From: an uncultured Cytophagales bacterium
Lineage (GTDB): Bacteria > Bacteroidota > Bacteroidia > Cytophagales > Cyclobacteriaceae
Assembly: GCA_913057175.1 (NCBI GenBank)
Contig: CAJXNP010000001.1
Location: 372,001 to 436,000, forward strand
DNA: 64,000 nucleotides
Direction of reading: 5' to 3'
Shown here: positions 36,084 through 45,606 of the stretch, piece after piece
How the letters are laid out: every line of letters begins with the position of its first letter
Position numbering within the stretch: position 1 is the first letter of the stretch
Notes under the pieces: model-generated
The model's database searches: none
What the model was told of the DNA's origin: nothing
What the model saw: only the letters and a program-made list of their open reading frames with translations
Made by a program: the position numbers and the translations under genes

Positions 36084-37034
36084 ATGTTTTTTACCATTGC
36101 CCTCCTATTTGTTGGATTGATTGTGCTCATTGCCGGAGGAGACTACCTGGTAAAGGGAGCTTCAAGTATTGCACTGAGGATACATCTTTCTCCACTTGTG
36201 ATTGGATTAACAATTGTGGCTTTTGGTACATCCGCTCCGGAATTACTCATCAGTGTCCAGGCAGCTTTGAAAAACAGTCCGGATATAGCAATGGGAAATG
36301 TTATTGGTTCAAATATTTGCAATCTTGCCCTGGTACTTGGTGTTACGGCTGTAATCCATCCAATAAAAGTGAGTTCCACAAGCTTAAAGATCGACTGGCC
36401 AACAACCATGGGAGTATCTCTTTTACTTTATCTTTTTGTAAAGGAAGGGTTTGTCAATTCCTATGAGGGCTACCTGTTCATCACCATCCTTATTATTTAC
36501 TTATTCATTATTATTAGAAAGTCACGAAAGGATACAAAAATCGCCAAAGAGTTAGCTAAAGATAGCGAAATTCCCGATGCTCCATCGCAACTTATTTGGA
36601 AGGATATAGTTTTTATATTGATCGGGTGCGCAGGGTTGTATTTTGGTTCGGAGTGGTTTGTTGGAAGTGTGCAGGAAATAGCCCTTAAATTTGGCATAGA
36701 AGAGAGAATTATCGGCCTGACAGTGGTTGCAATTGGTACCAGTTTACCTGAATTAGTCACTTCAATTGTAGCGTCATATAAAGGTCAAACGGATCTTGCT
36801 CTGGGAAACCTGATGGGGTCCAATATTTTCAACATCCTGTCAATCCTGGGAATCACTAGTATCATTCACGAAATCGAAGTATCCGACCAAATACTGCACA
36901 CAGATATAATCTGGATGCTTGTCATCACTTTACTTATATTACCGTTTATGGCAAGCAAACGACGAGTTGGTAGAATAGAAGGAAGTATATTGATCTTTGT
37001 TTATTTAATTTACGTAGTATTAGTCATTGTATAG
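36084..37034 (+). CDS. Calcium/sodium antiporter (CaCA superfamily, YrbG-like)
   Basis: A 316-residue inner-membrane cation exchanger with about ten helices in two inverted halves. The alpha-1 repeat is FGTSAPELLISVQAALKN plus MGNVIGSNICNLALVLG, and the alpha-2 repeat is IGTSLPELVTSIVASYKG plus LGNLMGSNIFNILSILG; the acidic residue in each GTSxPEL is the ion ligand. The start at 36084 puts the first helix directly at the N-terminus. A short membrane protein gene follows 4 bases later and is probably cotranscribed. Confidence 0.92.
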   Translation: MFFTIALLFVGLIVLIAGGDYLVKGASSIALRIHLSPLVIGLTIVAFGTSAPELLISVQAALKNSPDIAMGNVIGSNICNLALVLGVTAVIHPIKVSSTSLKIDWPTTMGVSLLLYLFVKEGFVNSYEGYLFITILIIYLFIIIRKSRKDTKIAKELAKDSEIPDAPSQLIWKDIVFILIGCAGLYFGSEWFVGSVQEIALKFGIEERIIGLTVVAIGTSLPELVTSIVASYKGQTDLALGNLMGSNIFNILSILGITSIIHEIEVSDQILHTDIIWMLVITLLILPFMASKRRVGRIEGSILIFVYLIYVVLVIV

Positions 37035-37038
37035 TGTA

Positions 37039-37491
37039 ATGTTAGCAGAGTTGGGTAATTACCTGGGTGTATACTTTTCCAGTATGTTTAAATTTATTGC
37101 AGGACCCGTTTTGGGTGCTGCAAGCGGTATGACCTTTTTTGAAACACTTATATTCACTGTTTTGGGGATGATGACTACAGTATTAATCATTACCTATTTC
37201 GGAAAATATTTGAGAAGCTGGTGGAACGGTATCTTCGGAACCAGCAGGGAAAAGAAAAAAGTCTTCACTAAAAGAAACCGCCGGTTTATTTCCATTTGGA
37301 GAACATACGGCGAATTTGGCATTTCCTTTTTGACTCCGGTCATCTTTTCTCCGGTCATCGGGACTTTAGTCATTACTACTTTGGGTGGCAAAAGAAAAAA
37401 GATCATCTCATATATGCTGATTAGCGCTACCTTTTGGGCATCTACGTTATTTTTTCTGGGAGAATCTATTGTAAGCGTATTCAAGCCTTAG
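37039..37491 (+). CDS. Small multi-pass membrane protein of unknown function
   Basis: A 150-residue protein starting at ATG 37039, 4 bases after the antiporter stop; an in-frame TTG at 37027 overlaps the antiporter and is unlikely. Hydrophobic segments lie near 12-30, 34-57, 97-116 and 122-142, separated by a strongly basic cytoplasmic loop (GTSREKKKVFTKRNRRF). FLTPVIFSPVIGTLVITTLG in the second half is faintly like the re-entrant segment of DedA or small-multidrug COG2426 proteins. I do not recognise the family with confidence. Cotranscription with the antiporter suggests a membrane or ion-related role only in a general sense. Confidence 0.7.
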   Translation: MLAELGNYLGVYFSSMFKFIAGPVLGAASGMTFFETLIFTVLGMMTTVLIITYFGKYLRSWWNGIFGTSREKKKVFTKRNRRFISIWRTYGEFGISFLTPVIFSPVIGTLVITTLGGKRKKIISYMLISATFWASTLFFLGESIVSVFKP

Positions 37492-37552
37492 CTCTCCACC
37501 AAATTTTTCTTCAACCGGAAATGTGTTATTTTCAGGTTTATAATTTTTTATT

Positions 37553-38278
37553 ATGCCAAAAAACTACTATCAAAATCTTTTAGTCATTGATATTGAAACA
37601 GTTTCAGCTACTGAAAAATTCAATGATTTACCTGAACGATTAAAGCCTCTTTGGGAGTATAAATCAACTTTCATTAAAAATGATGAAGAGTTATCACCCG
37701 AAGAACTGTTTTTCAAAAGAGGAGCTATTTATGCAGAATTTGGAAAGATCGTTTGTATCTCCGCCGGGTTCTTCCATCAACTTGAAAACGGAGAATATCA
37801 ATTCAGGGTGACAGCATTTGCATCAGATGATGAGAAAAAACTTCTCATGGATTTCATTCAATTGCTGAATAAGTTTAGCCAAAAAGATATCAGGTTTGTA
37901 GCCCATAATGGAAAGGAATTTGATTTTCCGTATTTATGCAGAAGAATGCTCGTCCATGGTATTCAACTACCCGAATCACTAGATATTGGCGAAAAAAAAC
38001 CCTGGGAAGTGAAGCACATTGACACAATGGAGATGTGGAAATTTGGAGATAAGAAAAGCTACACATCGCTTGAATTGTTGTCTGCCATATTTGACATAGA
38101 GTCGAGTAAAAAAGGAATGGATGGCAGCATGGTCAATGATGCTTACTATATTGACAAAGATCTGGGCAAAATTGCTGAATATTGCATAGCAGATGTAGTT
38201 GTCACAGCTCAACTTTACCTAAGATTAAATCTTCTGCCATTTATTAAAGAAGAAAATATCAAAATTGTGACTTCATAA
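37553..38278 (+). CDS. Predicted 3'-5' exonuclease, PolB exonuclease-like
   Basis: A 241-residue DEDD-superfamily nuclease resembling the proofreading domain of PolB (DNA_pol_B_exo2 type). ExoI is LLVIDIETVSA (Asp/Glu), ExoII is FVAHNGKEFDFPYLCRR (Asn/Asp), and ExoIII is EYCIADVVVTAQLYLRL (Tyr-x3-Asp), so the DEDDy residues are all there. It stands alone rather than fused to a polymerase. It is 61 bases downstream of the membrane protein and 34 bases ahead of the ABC ATPase. Its role could be in DNA repair or RNA processing; the family is poorly studied. Confidence 0.85.
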   Translation: MPKNYYQNLLVIDIETVSATEKFNDLPERLKPLWEYKSTFIKNDEELSPEELFFKRGAIYAEFGKIVCISAGFFHQLENGEYQFRVTAFASDDEKKLLMDFIQLLNKFSQKDIRFVAHNGKEFDFPYLCRRMLVHGIQLPESLDIGEKKPWEVKHIDTMEMWKFGDKKSYTSLELLSAIFDIESSKKGMDGSMVNDAYYIDKDLGKIAEYCIADVVVTAQLYLRLNLLPFIKEENIKIVTS

Positions 38279-38312
38279 TTAATGCTAAATATCAACCAGA
38301 AACTAATTCTAT

Positions 38313-40112
38313 TTGAAAAGTAAATCGATCCTTTCTGTCAAAAACCTGAAAATATCTTTTCCCTCCGGGAAAGAAGAGAACATCGCAGTTGATGGGGTGA
38401 GCTTTCAATTGCGAAAGGGGGAAATTTTGGGGATTGTCGGGGAATCCGGATCAGGTAAATCCCTGACTTCCTTGAGTATTTTGGGACTGACTCCACCTTC
38501 AGGTAAATTGGAAAGTACGGAAATTATCTTTGATGATCTAGATATCCGGACGAAATTGAACGATCTGAATGAAAAAGAATTCAGGAAAATACGGGGAAAC
38601 CGGATCTCTATGATCTTTCAGGAACCCTCTTCCTCCCTGAATCCTGTCTACACCTGTGGCAACCAGGTAAGGGAGATGTTCACCACACATAAAAAAATCA
38701 GTCGAAAAGAGGCAAAAAAAAGAACACTTGAGCTCTTTGAAAAAGTAAACCTGTTTAATTCCGAAAAGATCTACCATTCCTACCCTCATGAAATAAGTGG
38801 AGGGCAAATGCAGCGTGTCATGATCGCAATGGCTATGGCTTGCCAACCAGCTATTCTTCTGGCTGATGAACCAACAACTGCACTTGATGTGACTATCCAG
38901 AAAAACATTCTGGAACTGATGGATGAAATGAGAAAAGAAATGGGCACCTCTATTATTTTCATTTCTCATGACCTGGGAGTGATCGCAGAAATAGCAGACC
39001 GGGTTTTGGTGATGTACAAAGGAAAAATTGTTGAGGAGGGTACCATTGAAGAGATCTTCGTCCGGCCGCAACATCCCTACACCAAAGGACTTCTTGCATG
39101 CAGACCCAGGCTCGATGTCAAATTAAATGTTTTGCCTACGATAGAAGATTTCATGGCTGAGAATGAATCTGAGGGAGGCGAGCGGAAATTCAGATCTGTT
39201 GGTGAAGCACTTATTCTCAACGCAGAAACCAAAGGGGAATTGATCCAGAAAAGGATGGATACCATAAAGGGAGGTCCTTTGATCAGGATCAAAAAGCTCA
39301 AAAAATATTATCCGATCAAGTCGGGAGTATTTGGCAAAATAAAAGGCTTTCTGAAAGCAGTCGATAGCGTCAGTTTTGATATTTATCCCGGAGAAACCAT
39401 TGGCCTTGTTGGAGAGTCCGGCTGTGGTAAAACCACTTTGGGAAAAACGATACTGAAATTAGTTGATTCTACCGATGGTACTGTGATGTATGATGGAAAG
39501 GTAATCAACCACTTGTCGGAAGGTCAGCTTCGGCCTATGCGAAAAGACATTCAGATCATTTTCCAGGACCCGTATTCATCACTCAATCCAAAACACAGGA
39601 TCGGTTATACCATCTTGGAGCCGATGAAGATCCATGGTATTTTAAAGAATGATAAAGAAAGAAAAGAAAGGGTTTACGAATTGCTTGAAAAAGTCAATCT
39701 GAAACCGGAACATTTTGAGCGGTATCCTCATCAGTTCAGCGGGGGACAGCGCCAGCGGATCAGCATTGCCCGCGCACTCGCTTTAAATCCAAAATTTATT
39801 GTTTGCGATGAATCTGTCTCGGCTTTGGATGTTTCCATTCAGGCACAGGTGCTCAACCTGCTTAATCAATTAAAAAAGGAGTTCAATTTTACCTACCTGT
39901 TCATTTCACACGATCTTTCTGTTATTAAATTTATAGCTGACCGTATTTTGGTGATGAAAGATGGAAAATTGGTAGAAGTGGGTTATTCAGATGCCTTATT
40001 TGAAAGACCCAAACATGAATATACCAGACAACTGATAAATGCTATCCCAAAAAGTGATCCGGAAGATATTTATAAAATTCAAATGAGAAAAAAAACCACA
40101 GAAACAAGATAA
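38313..40112 (+). CDS. Fused oligopeptide-type ABC ATPase (two nucleotide-binding domains)
   Basis: A 599-residue protein with two OppD/OppF-like ATPase domains in one chain. Domain 1 (about 1-270) has Walker A GESGSGKS, signature ISGGQMQR and Walker [12 protein letters not shown]. Domain 2 (about 325-599) has [16 protein letters not shown] and [12 protein letters not shown]. Each ends with an oligopeptide-type C-terminal extension ([32 protein letters not shown]). The start must be TTG at 38313: the in-frame stop TAA lies 9 bases upstream and the ABC fold starts at residue 5. No permease or binding-protein genes are adjacent. Rnr begins 1 base after the stop. Confidence 0.92.
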   Translation: MKSKSILSVKNLKISFPSGKEENIAVDGVSFQLRKGEILGIVGESGSGKSLTSLSILGLTPPSGKLESTEIIFDDLDIRTKLNDLNEKEFRKIRGNRISMIFQEPSSSLNPVYTCGNQVREMFTTHKKISRKEAKKRTLELFEKVNLFNSEKIYHSYPHEISGGQMQRVMIAMAMACQPAILLADEPTTALDVTIQKNILELMDEMRKEMGTSIIFISHDLGVIAEIADRVLVMYKGKIVEEGTIEEIFVRPQHPYTKGLLACRPRLDVKLNVLPTIEDFMAENESEGGERKFRSVGEALILNAETKGELIQKRMDTIKGGPLIRIKKLKKYYPIKSGVFGKIKGFLKAVDSVSFDIYPGETIGLVGESGCGKTTLGKTILKLVDSTDGTVMYDGKVINHLSEGQLRPMRKDIQIIFQDPYSSLNPKHRIGYTILEPMKIHGILKNDKERKERVYELLEKVNLKPEHFERYPHQFSGGQRQRISIARALALNPKFIVCDESVSALDVSIQAQVLNLLNQLKKEFNFTYLFISHDLSVIKFIADRILVMKDGKLVEVGYSDALFERPKHEYTRQLINAIPKSDPEDIYKIQMRKKTTETR

Positions 40113-40113
40113 C

Positions 40114-42246
40114 ATGTCAAAAAAGAAGAAGAGAAGGAAGATAAGTGAAGGAAAAAACAGCGACCTCAAAACCTCTGTCTATAAACATATTGAAAAGCTT
40201 AAACCACCCTATCCAGTCAAGCAAATCATTAAAAATCTTGGAGTTCGCGATCAGCGATCAAAAAAATTAGTTAGAAATATTTTAAAAGACCTCAACCGGG
40301 ATTATTCATCAAATGACCGTTCAAGATCAGATTCGTCCGAAGGCGATGTCATTATCGGGAAAGTCGATTACGTCAATCCCAGATATGCATACATTATTTC
40401 CGAAGAAATGAACAAGGATGTCTTCGTAAATGCCAGCAACTTGAATTATGCCTTAGACGACGACACGGTAAAAGTGAAGCTATTTCCTTCACGTAGGAAA
40501 AACAGACTGGAAGGTGAGGTAGTGGAGATCGTAAAAAGGTTCCGGACCGAGTTTGTTGGCAAAGTGCAGCTGATAAAAAATTATGCATTCGTCATCCCGG
40601 ATTTTCGCAAAATGCACTCAGATATTTTTGTTCCTGATACGAAAATCAAAGGCGCCAAGGAAAATGATAAGGTTGTTGTCCGAATTTTCAAATGGCCCGG
40701 AAAGGGCAATAAAAATCCTGAAGGTGAAATAGTTGAAGTTTTGGGTCAATCGGGAGATCATGAAGCAGAAATGCATTCCATCATTCATGAATTTGGCCTC
40801 CCTTACAAATTCCCTTCCAGTGTACTGGCCCAATCCAAACGAATACCTACGGAGATCACACAGGAAGAGATTGCCAAAAGAAGAGATATGAGAGGCATCA
40901 CAACTCTAACCATTGATCCGGATGATGCAAAAGATTTTGACGATGCCCTTTCCTTTATCGAACTCGACAATGGAAACTATGAAATAGGTGTTCACATAGC
41001 AGATGTGACACACTACCTGAAAGAAGATGGTGTGGTAGACCAGGAAGCCATCAAAAGAGCAACTTCTGTGTATTTGGTAGACCGAACCATCCCCATGCTT
41101 CCTGAGGTGTTAAGCAATGAACTTTGTTCGCTAAGACCCCATGAAGACAAGCTTTGCTTTTCGGCAATTTTTGAATTGGACAAAAATGCCCATATCAAAA
41201 ATGAATGGTTTGGCAAAACGATTATTCATTCCGACAGAAGATTCACTTATGAAGAGGCTCAGGAACGGATAGAAAATATCACAGGAGACTTTAGCAAAGA
41301 GTTGACTATCCTGAATGAGCTGGCGTTAAAACTACGACTAGAAAGGTTCATGCGTGGATCGATCAATTTCGAAAGCGTGGAATACAAATTTATTTTGGCT
41401 GAAAATGGCAAACCACTCGAAACTTTTCCAAAAGAGCGAAAAGATGCACATAAGTTAATCGAAGACTTTATGCTTCTGGCAAATAAGCGGGTTGCGGAAT
41501 TTATCCATAAAAAGAAAAACCCTCCCTTTGTCTATCGTACACATGATTATCCTGACCCGGAAAAGCTAAAAGTATTTGCAGTGTTTGCGCAAAAATTTGG
41601 CCATAAGCTCCACCTTGAAGAGGAAGCCATTTCTAAATCTTTGAATAACCTCATCGAAGATATCGAAGGAAAACCGGAGCAAAATGTGTTGCAGACTCTT
41701 GCCATCCGGTCGATGGCAAAAGCAAAATACACTACTGAACCTAGTGGTCATTTCGGACTTGCATTTCCGCATTACACACATTTCACCTCTCCTATCCGCC
41801 GGTATCCGGATGTTATGGTGCACAGATTATTGTATCACTACGTGAACAAAGGGAAACCAGTTGACAGAAAAGAATACGAAGACAAGTGTTTGCATTCCAG
41901 TGAAATGGAAAAAAGGGCTAGTGACGCTGAACGGGCTTCCATTAAATACAAGCAAGTAGAATTCATGGCCGATCGGATCGGAGAAGAATTCGATGGGATC
42001 ATTTCCGGTGTGACCGAATGGGGCATTTATGTCGAAATGATTGAGACACGTTGTGAAGGGATGGTCCGATTGGCAGATTTAACGGATGATTACTATTACT
42101 ACGATGAAGAAAACTATCGGATTGTAGGTCAGGCTACCGGCACTATTTTCACTTTAGGTGACGATATGAAGGTCAGGGTACTTGATACGGATATTAATCG
42201 AAGGACGATTGATCTGGAGTTAATCGAACACACAAGGAATGTTTAA
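40114..42246 (+). CDS. rnr: Ribonuclease R
   Basis: A 710-residue 3'-5' exoribonuclease. A basic N-terminus (MSKKKKRRKISEGK) is followed by a winged-helix and cold-shock-like domains, the RNB catalytic domain from about 245 to 575 with the metal-binding block TIDPDDAKDFDDAL, and a C-terminal S1 domain (EFDGIISGVTEWGIYVEMIE). HYTHFTSPIRRYPDVMVHRL is the conserved RNB end. It degrades structured RNA and helps in ribosome and tmRNA-related quality control. It starts 1 base after the ABC ATPase, suggesting cotranscription. A terminator-like hairpin lies about 235 bases beyond the stop. Confidence 0.95.
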   Translation: MSKKKKRRKISEGKNSDLKTSVYKHIEKLKPPYPVKQIIKNLGVRDQRSKKLVRNILKDLNRDYSSNDRSRSDSSEGDVIIGKVDYVNPRYAYIISEEMNKDVFVNASNLNYALDDDTVKVKLFPSRRKNRLEGEVVEIVKRFRTEFVGKVQLIKNYAFVIPDFRKMHSDIFVPDTKIKGAKENDKVVVRIFKWPGKGNKNPEGEIVEVLGQSGDHEAEMHSIIHEFGLPYKFPSSVLAQSKRIPTEITQEEIAKRRDMRGITTLTIDPDDAKDFDDALSFIELDNGNYEIGVHIADVTHYLKEDGVVDQEAIKRATSVYLVDRTIPMLPEVLSNELCSLRPHEDKLCFSAIFELDKNAHIKNEWFGKTIIHSDRRFTYEEAQERIENITGDFSKELTILNELALKLRLERFMRGSINFESVEYKFILAENGKPLETFPKERKDAHKLIEDFMLLANKRVAEFIHKKKNPPFVYRTHDYPDPEKLKVFAVFAQKFGHKLHLEEEAISKSLNNLIEDIEGKPEQNVLQTLAIRSMAKAKYTTEPSGHFGLAFPHYTHFTSPIRRYPDVMVHRLLYHYVNKGKPVDRKEYEDKCLHSSEMEKRASDAERASIKYKQVEFMADRIGEEFDGIISGVTEWGIYVEMIETRCEGMVRLADLTDDYYYYDEENYRIVGQATGTIFTLGDDMKVRVLDTDINRRTIDLELIEHTRNV

Positions 42247-42283
42247 TAAGGGATGTATTCAAAACATGTGAAGCCAAACTTTT

Positions 42284-42383
42284 AAAGCTCCAAATTGCAA
42301 TAACTCAAATAACTCGCAGGTCCCAAATTTCAATATCCAAACATGTAAATATTGAGTTGATTGGAAATTGATATTTATTTGTT
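42284..42383 (+). repeat. Dispersed intergenic repeat, copy A
   Basis: Begins AAAGCTCCAAATTGCA and ends AAATTGATATTTATTTGTT. The reverse complement of 58196-58300 begins AAAGCTCCAAAGTGCA and ends AAATTGATATTTATTTGTT, with a degenerate middle made of CAAATTTnAAnATCCAA-like words. The two copies are therefore in opposite orientation. Copy A can fold on itself: CAAATTTCAATATCCAA pairs loosely with TTGGAAATTGATATTTATTTG. Similar CCAAATTCCAA-rich elements occur between genes in many Bacteroidota. Confidence 0.6.
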
Positions 42384-42480
42384 TTTTTGAATTTTGAATA
42401 TTGGGATTTTAATTGGTTGAGCTTCCCCATTCTTCAGGAATATTGCCTGACCAGACTTAATTCATCATTTCTGGTAAAAT

Positions 42481-42510
42481 AAAAAAGGCCACTTGAATGT
42501 AGCCTTTTTT
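42481..42510 (+). terminator. Intrinsic terminator downstream of rnr
   Basis: AAAAAAGGC (42481-42489) pairs perfectly with GCCTTTTTT (42502-42510) around a 12-base loop, the stem itself supplying the T run. It lies about 235 bases past rnr with the dispersed repeat in between. Confidence 0.75.
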
Positions 42511-42657
42511 GACGTGATACTAACTAAATTGTTACCGAACTCCTCTTGTCTTTCTTCAGATGTCTGAAATATTCTTATTATTATGATGTATCAAATGTAT
42601 AGCATAAATTGATAGTTTCATATCCATCTATCTAAGCAAAGGCACATGCATTGTTTT

Positions 42658-42726
42658 TGTCATAAATCCAGTAAAAATTTCATCGATTGTTTTTAAAAAC
42701 AATCGATCTATTCAAATTTTATGACA
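42658..42726. repeat. Large nested dyad with a perfect 26-base core palindrome
   Basis: Core arms ATCGATTGTTTTT (42682-42694) and AAAAACAATCGAT (42695-42707) are perfectly complementary with no loop. Outer arms TGTCATAAA (42658-42666) and TTTATGACA (42718-42726) also pair, with AAAATTT-type words between. The whole 69-base figure is centred near 42694, far from both flanking genes (410 bases past rnr, 460 before the next start). It could be a protein-binding site, a hairpin RNA or an insertion scar. Confidence 0.6.
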
Positions 42727-43174
42727 GTTTGTTTGATATCTAATCAGGTAGATTCTGAAATACAGATGTAACTTTTCATCTTAAAACTTATGAAAAATAT
42801 GATAAGATATTAGCTGGAATGGTAAAATTACTTCTATCGATGTATCAACAACAATATTACTTAATTTATCACATCAATATACATACCATTAAATATTGAT
42901 TATCAATCATTTATGAATAGTAATAAAATTAAAGACATTGATAAAAAAACATTCTTTTATAAAGAAATAATAACCTGAATTCCATAAAAGTATCACTGGA
43001 AATTTATCAATGCATCTTTTGGTTGTCCGCCTCATGGTACAAATAGTAAAGATGTTTATCCGTCTATCAAGGTAATCCGCCATTTAAACGATTCAAAACC
43101 ACAGTAAAACGAATTAGTCCAAATAGTATAGTTGAAATTATTTCGTTAGCCTTATATTTAAAGTTTCATAAAAT

Positions 43175-43182
43175 TAATTTTG
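43175..43182 (+). promoter_or_regulatory. TAnnTTTG promoter element just before the GTG start
   Basis: TAATTTTG at 43175-43182 matches the -7 consensus and ends 5 bases before the GTG at 43188. Transcription from it would begin at or next to the start codon, giving a leaderless message. No clear -33 element is visible, so this may be chance in AT-rich DNA. Confidence 0.35.
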
Positions 43183-43187
43183 CGAAA

Positions 43188-43760
43188 GTGATAAGAAGAG
43201 AGGCGCTAAAGAAAATGACGCTGGCTATGGGAGGAGCCTTGTCAGCAACCACTATTTCTGCGGTATTAACACATTGTTCATCAAAAAATAGTTTTCCATT
43301 ATCTGGTGAATTAAAATTTTTCACAGAAGATCAATTTCAGGTAATTTCTGTGATTGCTGACCGAATTGTTCCAGCTACTGATACAGCGGGGGCCATAGAG
43401 GTGGGATGTCCGGCATTCGTCGATTTGATGTTGTTTGACTGCTATGAAAAAGACAACCAGGATAAATTCATCAATGGACTAAATGTATTTCAGTCAGAAA
43501 TCGATAGTGAGACAGGTAGCGATGCTTTAAGCCTTAAAAGTGACAAACTCGAAGCGTTTTTGACTGATTACGAAATAAAGATAGATTCAGCTGACAACAG
43601 GAAAGACGAAGAGTTTTTCCTCCGTACCCTCAAAGAATTAACCCTTTTAGGTTATTTCACCTCAAAAGAAGGCGCGACAATGGCATTGAGATATGTTCCG
43701 GTTCCGGGAAAATACGAGGCCTGCAAAGAGATGGAAGACGAACGTGCCTGGGCACTTTAA
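43188..43760 (+). CDS. Gluconate 2-dehydrogenase subunit 3 family protein, Tat signal
   Basis: A 190-residue small subunit of membrane-associated GMC dehydrogenases. The N-terminus MIRREALKKMTLAMGGALSA has a twin-arginine signal, so the folded complex is probably carried to the periplasm with its flavoprotein partner. The mature part contains LKFFTEDQFQVISVIADRIV and PATDTAGAIEVGCPAFVDLM, which are typical of the family. The start is GTG; the RR pair at residues 3-4 leaves no room for a downstream start. The GMC flavoprotein gene begins 28 bases after its stop. Confidence 0.88.
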   Translation: MIRREALKKMTLAMGGALSATTISAVLTHCSSKNSFPLSGELKFFTEDQFQVISVIADRIVPATDTAGAIEVGCPAFVDLMLFDCYEKDNQDKFINGLNVFQSEIDSETGSDALSLKSDKLEAFLTDYEIKIDSADNRKDEEFFLRTLKELTLLGYFTSKEGATMALRYVPVPGKYEACKEMEDERAWAL

Positions 43761-43788
43761 ACAATTTAGGATTTAACTTCAATTATAT

Positions 43789-45483
43789 ATGTATTTTAAT
43801 TCAGATGGTAAGAAAGACCATACCTTCGATGCAATAGTAATAGGTTCTGGTATCAGCGGAGGTTGGGCTGCAAAAGAATTGACAGAAAAAGGATTAAAAG
43901 TACTCCTTCTCGACAGAGGTAAACCTTTGGAACATCCCGAATATCCTACAGCATTTAAAAACCCCTGGGAGTTTGAACACAGAGGAAGAATTACGGTAGA
44001 GCAAAGAAGAACGCATGAATACGTGAGCCGTGACTATCCTTACAGTGAGCACAATGAGTCATTTTGGTTTAAGGATGCCGATGCCCCTTACGATGAGGTG
44101 AAAAGATTTGACTGGTTCAGGCCGGATATCGTTGGAGGAAAATCCATCATGTGGGGCCGGCAATCATACCGATGGGGAGATATAGACTTTGAGGCAAACG
44201 CTAAAGACGGACACGGGATTGACTGGCCGATCAGATATAAAGATATAGCTCCATGGTATGATTATGTAGAAAAGTTTGCCGGAATAAGCGGTCAAAAAGA
44301 AGGCCTTGCCGTACTTCCTGATGGTGAGTTCCTCCCTCCTATGGAAATGAATTGCGTGGAGAAAGAAGTAAAAAAAAGAATTGAATCCAGCTTTTCGGGA
44401 AGAAAAATGACCATTGGACGGGTTGCTAATCTTACCGAAGCCAAGCCTGGAAGAACGAAATGCAATTACCGAAACCTGTGCAGTCGTGGGTGTCCGTTTG
44501 GAGCTTACTTCAGTAGTAACTCTTCAACCATCCCGGCCGCCCTGGAAACAGGAAACCTGACCATTCGCCCCAGATCCATTGTAAGCTCTTTGATTTATGA
44601 TGATGAAAATGGAAAAGCGACCGGTGTACAGGTTATCGATTCTGAGACAATGGAGACTACCGAATTCTTCAGTAAGATTATTTTTGTAAACGGCTCTACA
44701 TTGGGTTCAACTTTCATTTTATTGAATTCCATATCAAAGCGATTCCCCAACGGCTTTGGAAATGATAGTGGCCAATTGGGACACAATTTGATGGATCATC
44801 ATTTCCGTACCGGGGCTAATGGCACATATGAAGGTTTTGAAGATCAGTACTATTTTGGAAGAAGGGCAAACGGGATTTACATTCCAAGGTATCGCAACCT
44901 GAATGGTGAAAAACGAGATTATGTTAGAGGCTTTGGCTACCAGGGTCGGGGTGGAAGAGGAAACTGGTCGAGCATGATCAGGGAAAAAGGTTTTGGAGCT
45001 GATTTTAAAGACAAACTAACCAAAGTTGGCAAATGGAGTTTTGGCATTGGGGCGTTCGGTGAATGTCTGCCTTACTACGAAAACCAGGTAACATTAGACC
45101 ATGATAAAAAAGACAAATGGGGATTGCCCGCACTGAAATTTGATGCTGAATTCAAGGAAAATGAGAATAAAATGCGTGTCGATATGATGAACGATGCAGC
45201 AGAAATGCTTGAAGCAGCTGGACTTAAGAACGTGCGGACTTACGATGCCGGTTGCTATCCGGGCATGGCCATCCACGAAATGGGGACGGCCAGAATGGGT
45301 AAGGATCCGAAAACATCCGTATTGAATAAATGGAATCAGGTTCATACGGCAAAGAATGTTTTTGTGACTGATGGGGCTTGCATGACTTCATCAGCATGCC
45401 AGAATCCGTCGCTCACGTATATGGCATTGACAGCGCGCGCAGCGGACCATGCGGTAAATGAGTTGAAAAAGCAAAATATTTAA
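43789..45483 (+). CDS. GMC family FAD-dependent oxidoreductase
   Basis: A 564-residue flavoprotein, the catalytic partner of the Tat-carried subunit upstream. The FAD-binding fold starts with FDAIVIGSGISGGWAAKEL, and GGKSIMWGRQSYRWGDIDF is the second GMC block. A four-Cys segment (KCNYRNLCSRGCPFG) is characteristic of the gluconate/sorbitol-dehydrogenase-like GMC branch. The C-terminal domain has HEMGTARMGKDP and SACQNPSLTYMALTARA with the catalytic-site residues. It lacks its own signal peptide, consistent with hitch-hiking export. Substrate is probably a sugar or polyol (inference); a c-type cytochrome subunit is not encoded nearby. Confidence 0.9.
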   Translation: MYFNSDGKKDHTFDAIVIGSGISGGWAAKELTEKGLKVLLLDRGKPLEHPEYPTAFKNPWEFEHRGRITVEQRRTHEYVSRDYPYSEHNESFWFKDADAPYDEVKRFDWFRPDIVGGKSIMWGRQSYRWGDIDFEANAKDGHGIDWPIRYKDIAPWYDYVEKFAGISGQKEGLAVLPDGEFLPPMEMNCVEKEVKKRIESSFSGRKMTIGRVANLTEAKPGRTKCNYRNLCSRGCPFGAYFSSNSSTIPAALETGNLTIRPRSIVSSLIYDDENGKATGVQVIDSETMETTEFFSKIIFVNGSTLGSTFILLNSISKRFPNGFGNDSGQLGHNLMDHHFRTGANGTYEGFEDQYYFGRRANGIYIPRYRNLNGEKRDYVRGFGYQGRGGRGNWSSMIREKGFGADFKDKLTKVGKWSFGIGAFGECLPYYENQVTLDHDKKDKWGLPALKFDAEFKENENKMRVDMMNDAAEMLEAAGLKNVRTYDAGCYPGMAIHEMGTARMGKDPKTSVLNKWNQVHTAKNVFVTDGACMTSSACQNPSLTYMALTARAADHAVNELKKQNI

Positions 45484-45541
45484 AAATATTTAAGATTGTT
45501 TTTCAATCTATTATATTGAACGAATATGAAATAATCTAATG

Positions 45542-45571
45542 TTGGCAGTTGACTTATTTGTCAACTGCCAA
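45542..45571 (+). terminator. Perfect 12-bp hairpin after the GMC gene
   Basis: TTGGCAGTTGAC (45542-45553) pairs with GTCAACTGCCAA (45560-45571) around TTATTT, followed by ATTGCCCATTGCCAACT, which echoes the same words. It lies 60 bases past the GMC stop and 36 bases before the esterase gene. There is no T run, so it may be a TTGGCAATTGGCA-type extragenic repeat rather than a terminator. Confidence 0.5.
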
Positions 45572-45606
45572 TTGCCCATTGCCAACTCATAAAATTATTT
45601 TCTACT

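Larger units (their letters stand above)
42247..43187. other. 940-base AT-rich intergenic region
   Basis: No convincing gene on either strand. From left to right it holds a copy of a degenerate dispersed repeat (42284-42383), an intrinsic terminator (42481-42510), a large dyad (42658-42726), then about 380 bases of very AT-rich DNA with many short TATCAAT/ATTGATA motifs, and a promoter element before the GTG start at 43188. Frames from 42988 to 43107 are open but lack a start codon. Confidence 0.6.

Noticed and set aside
42988-43107. 39-codon open stretch with protein-like sequence (FGCPPHGTNSKDVYPSIKV)
   Set aside because: It has no start codon and is preceded by stops; too short to call a pseudogene, though it might be a remnant.
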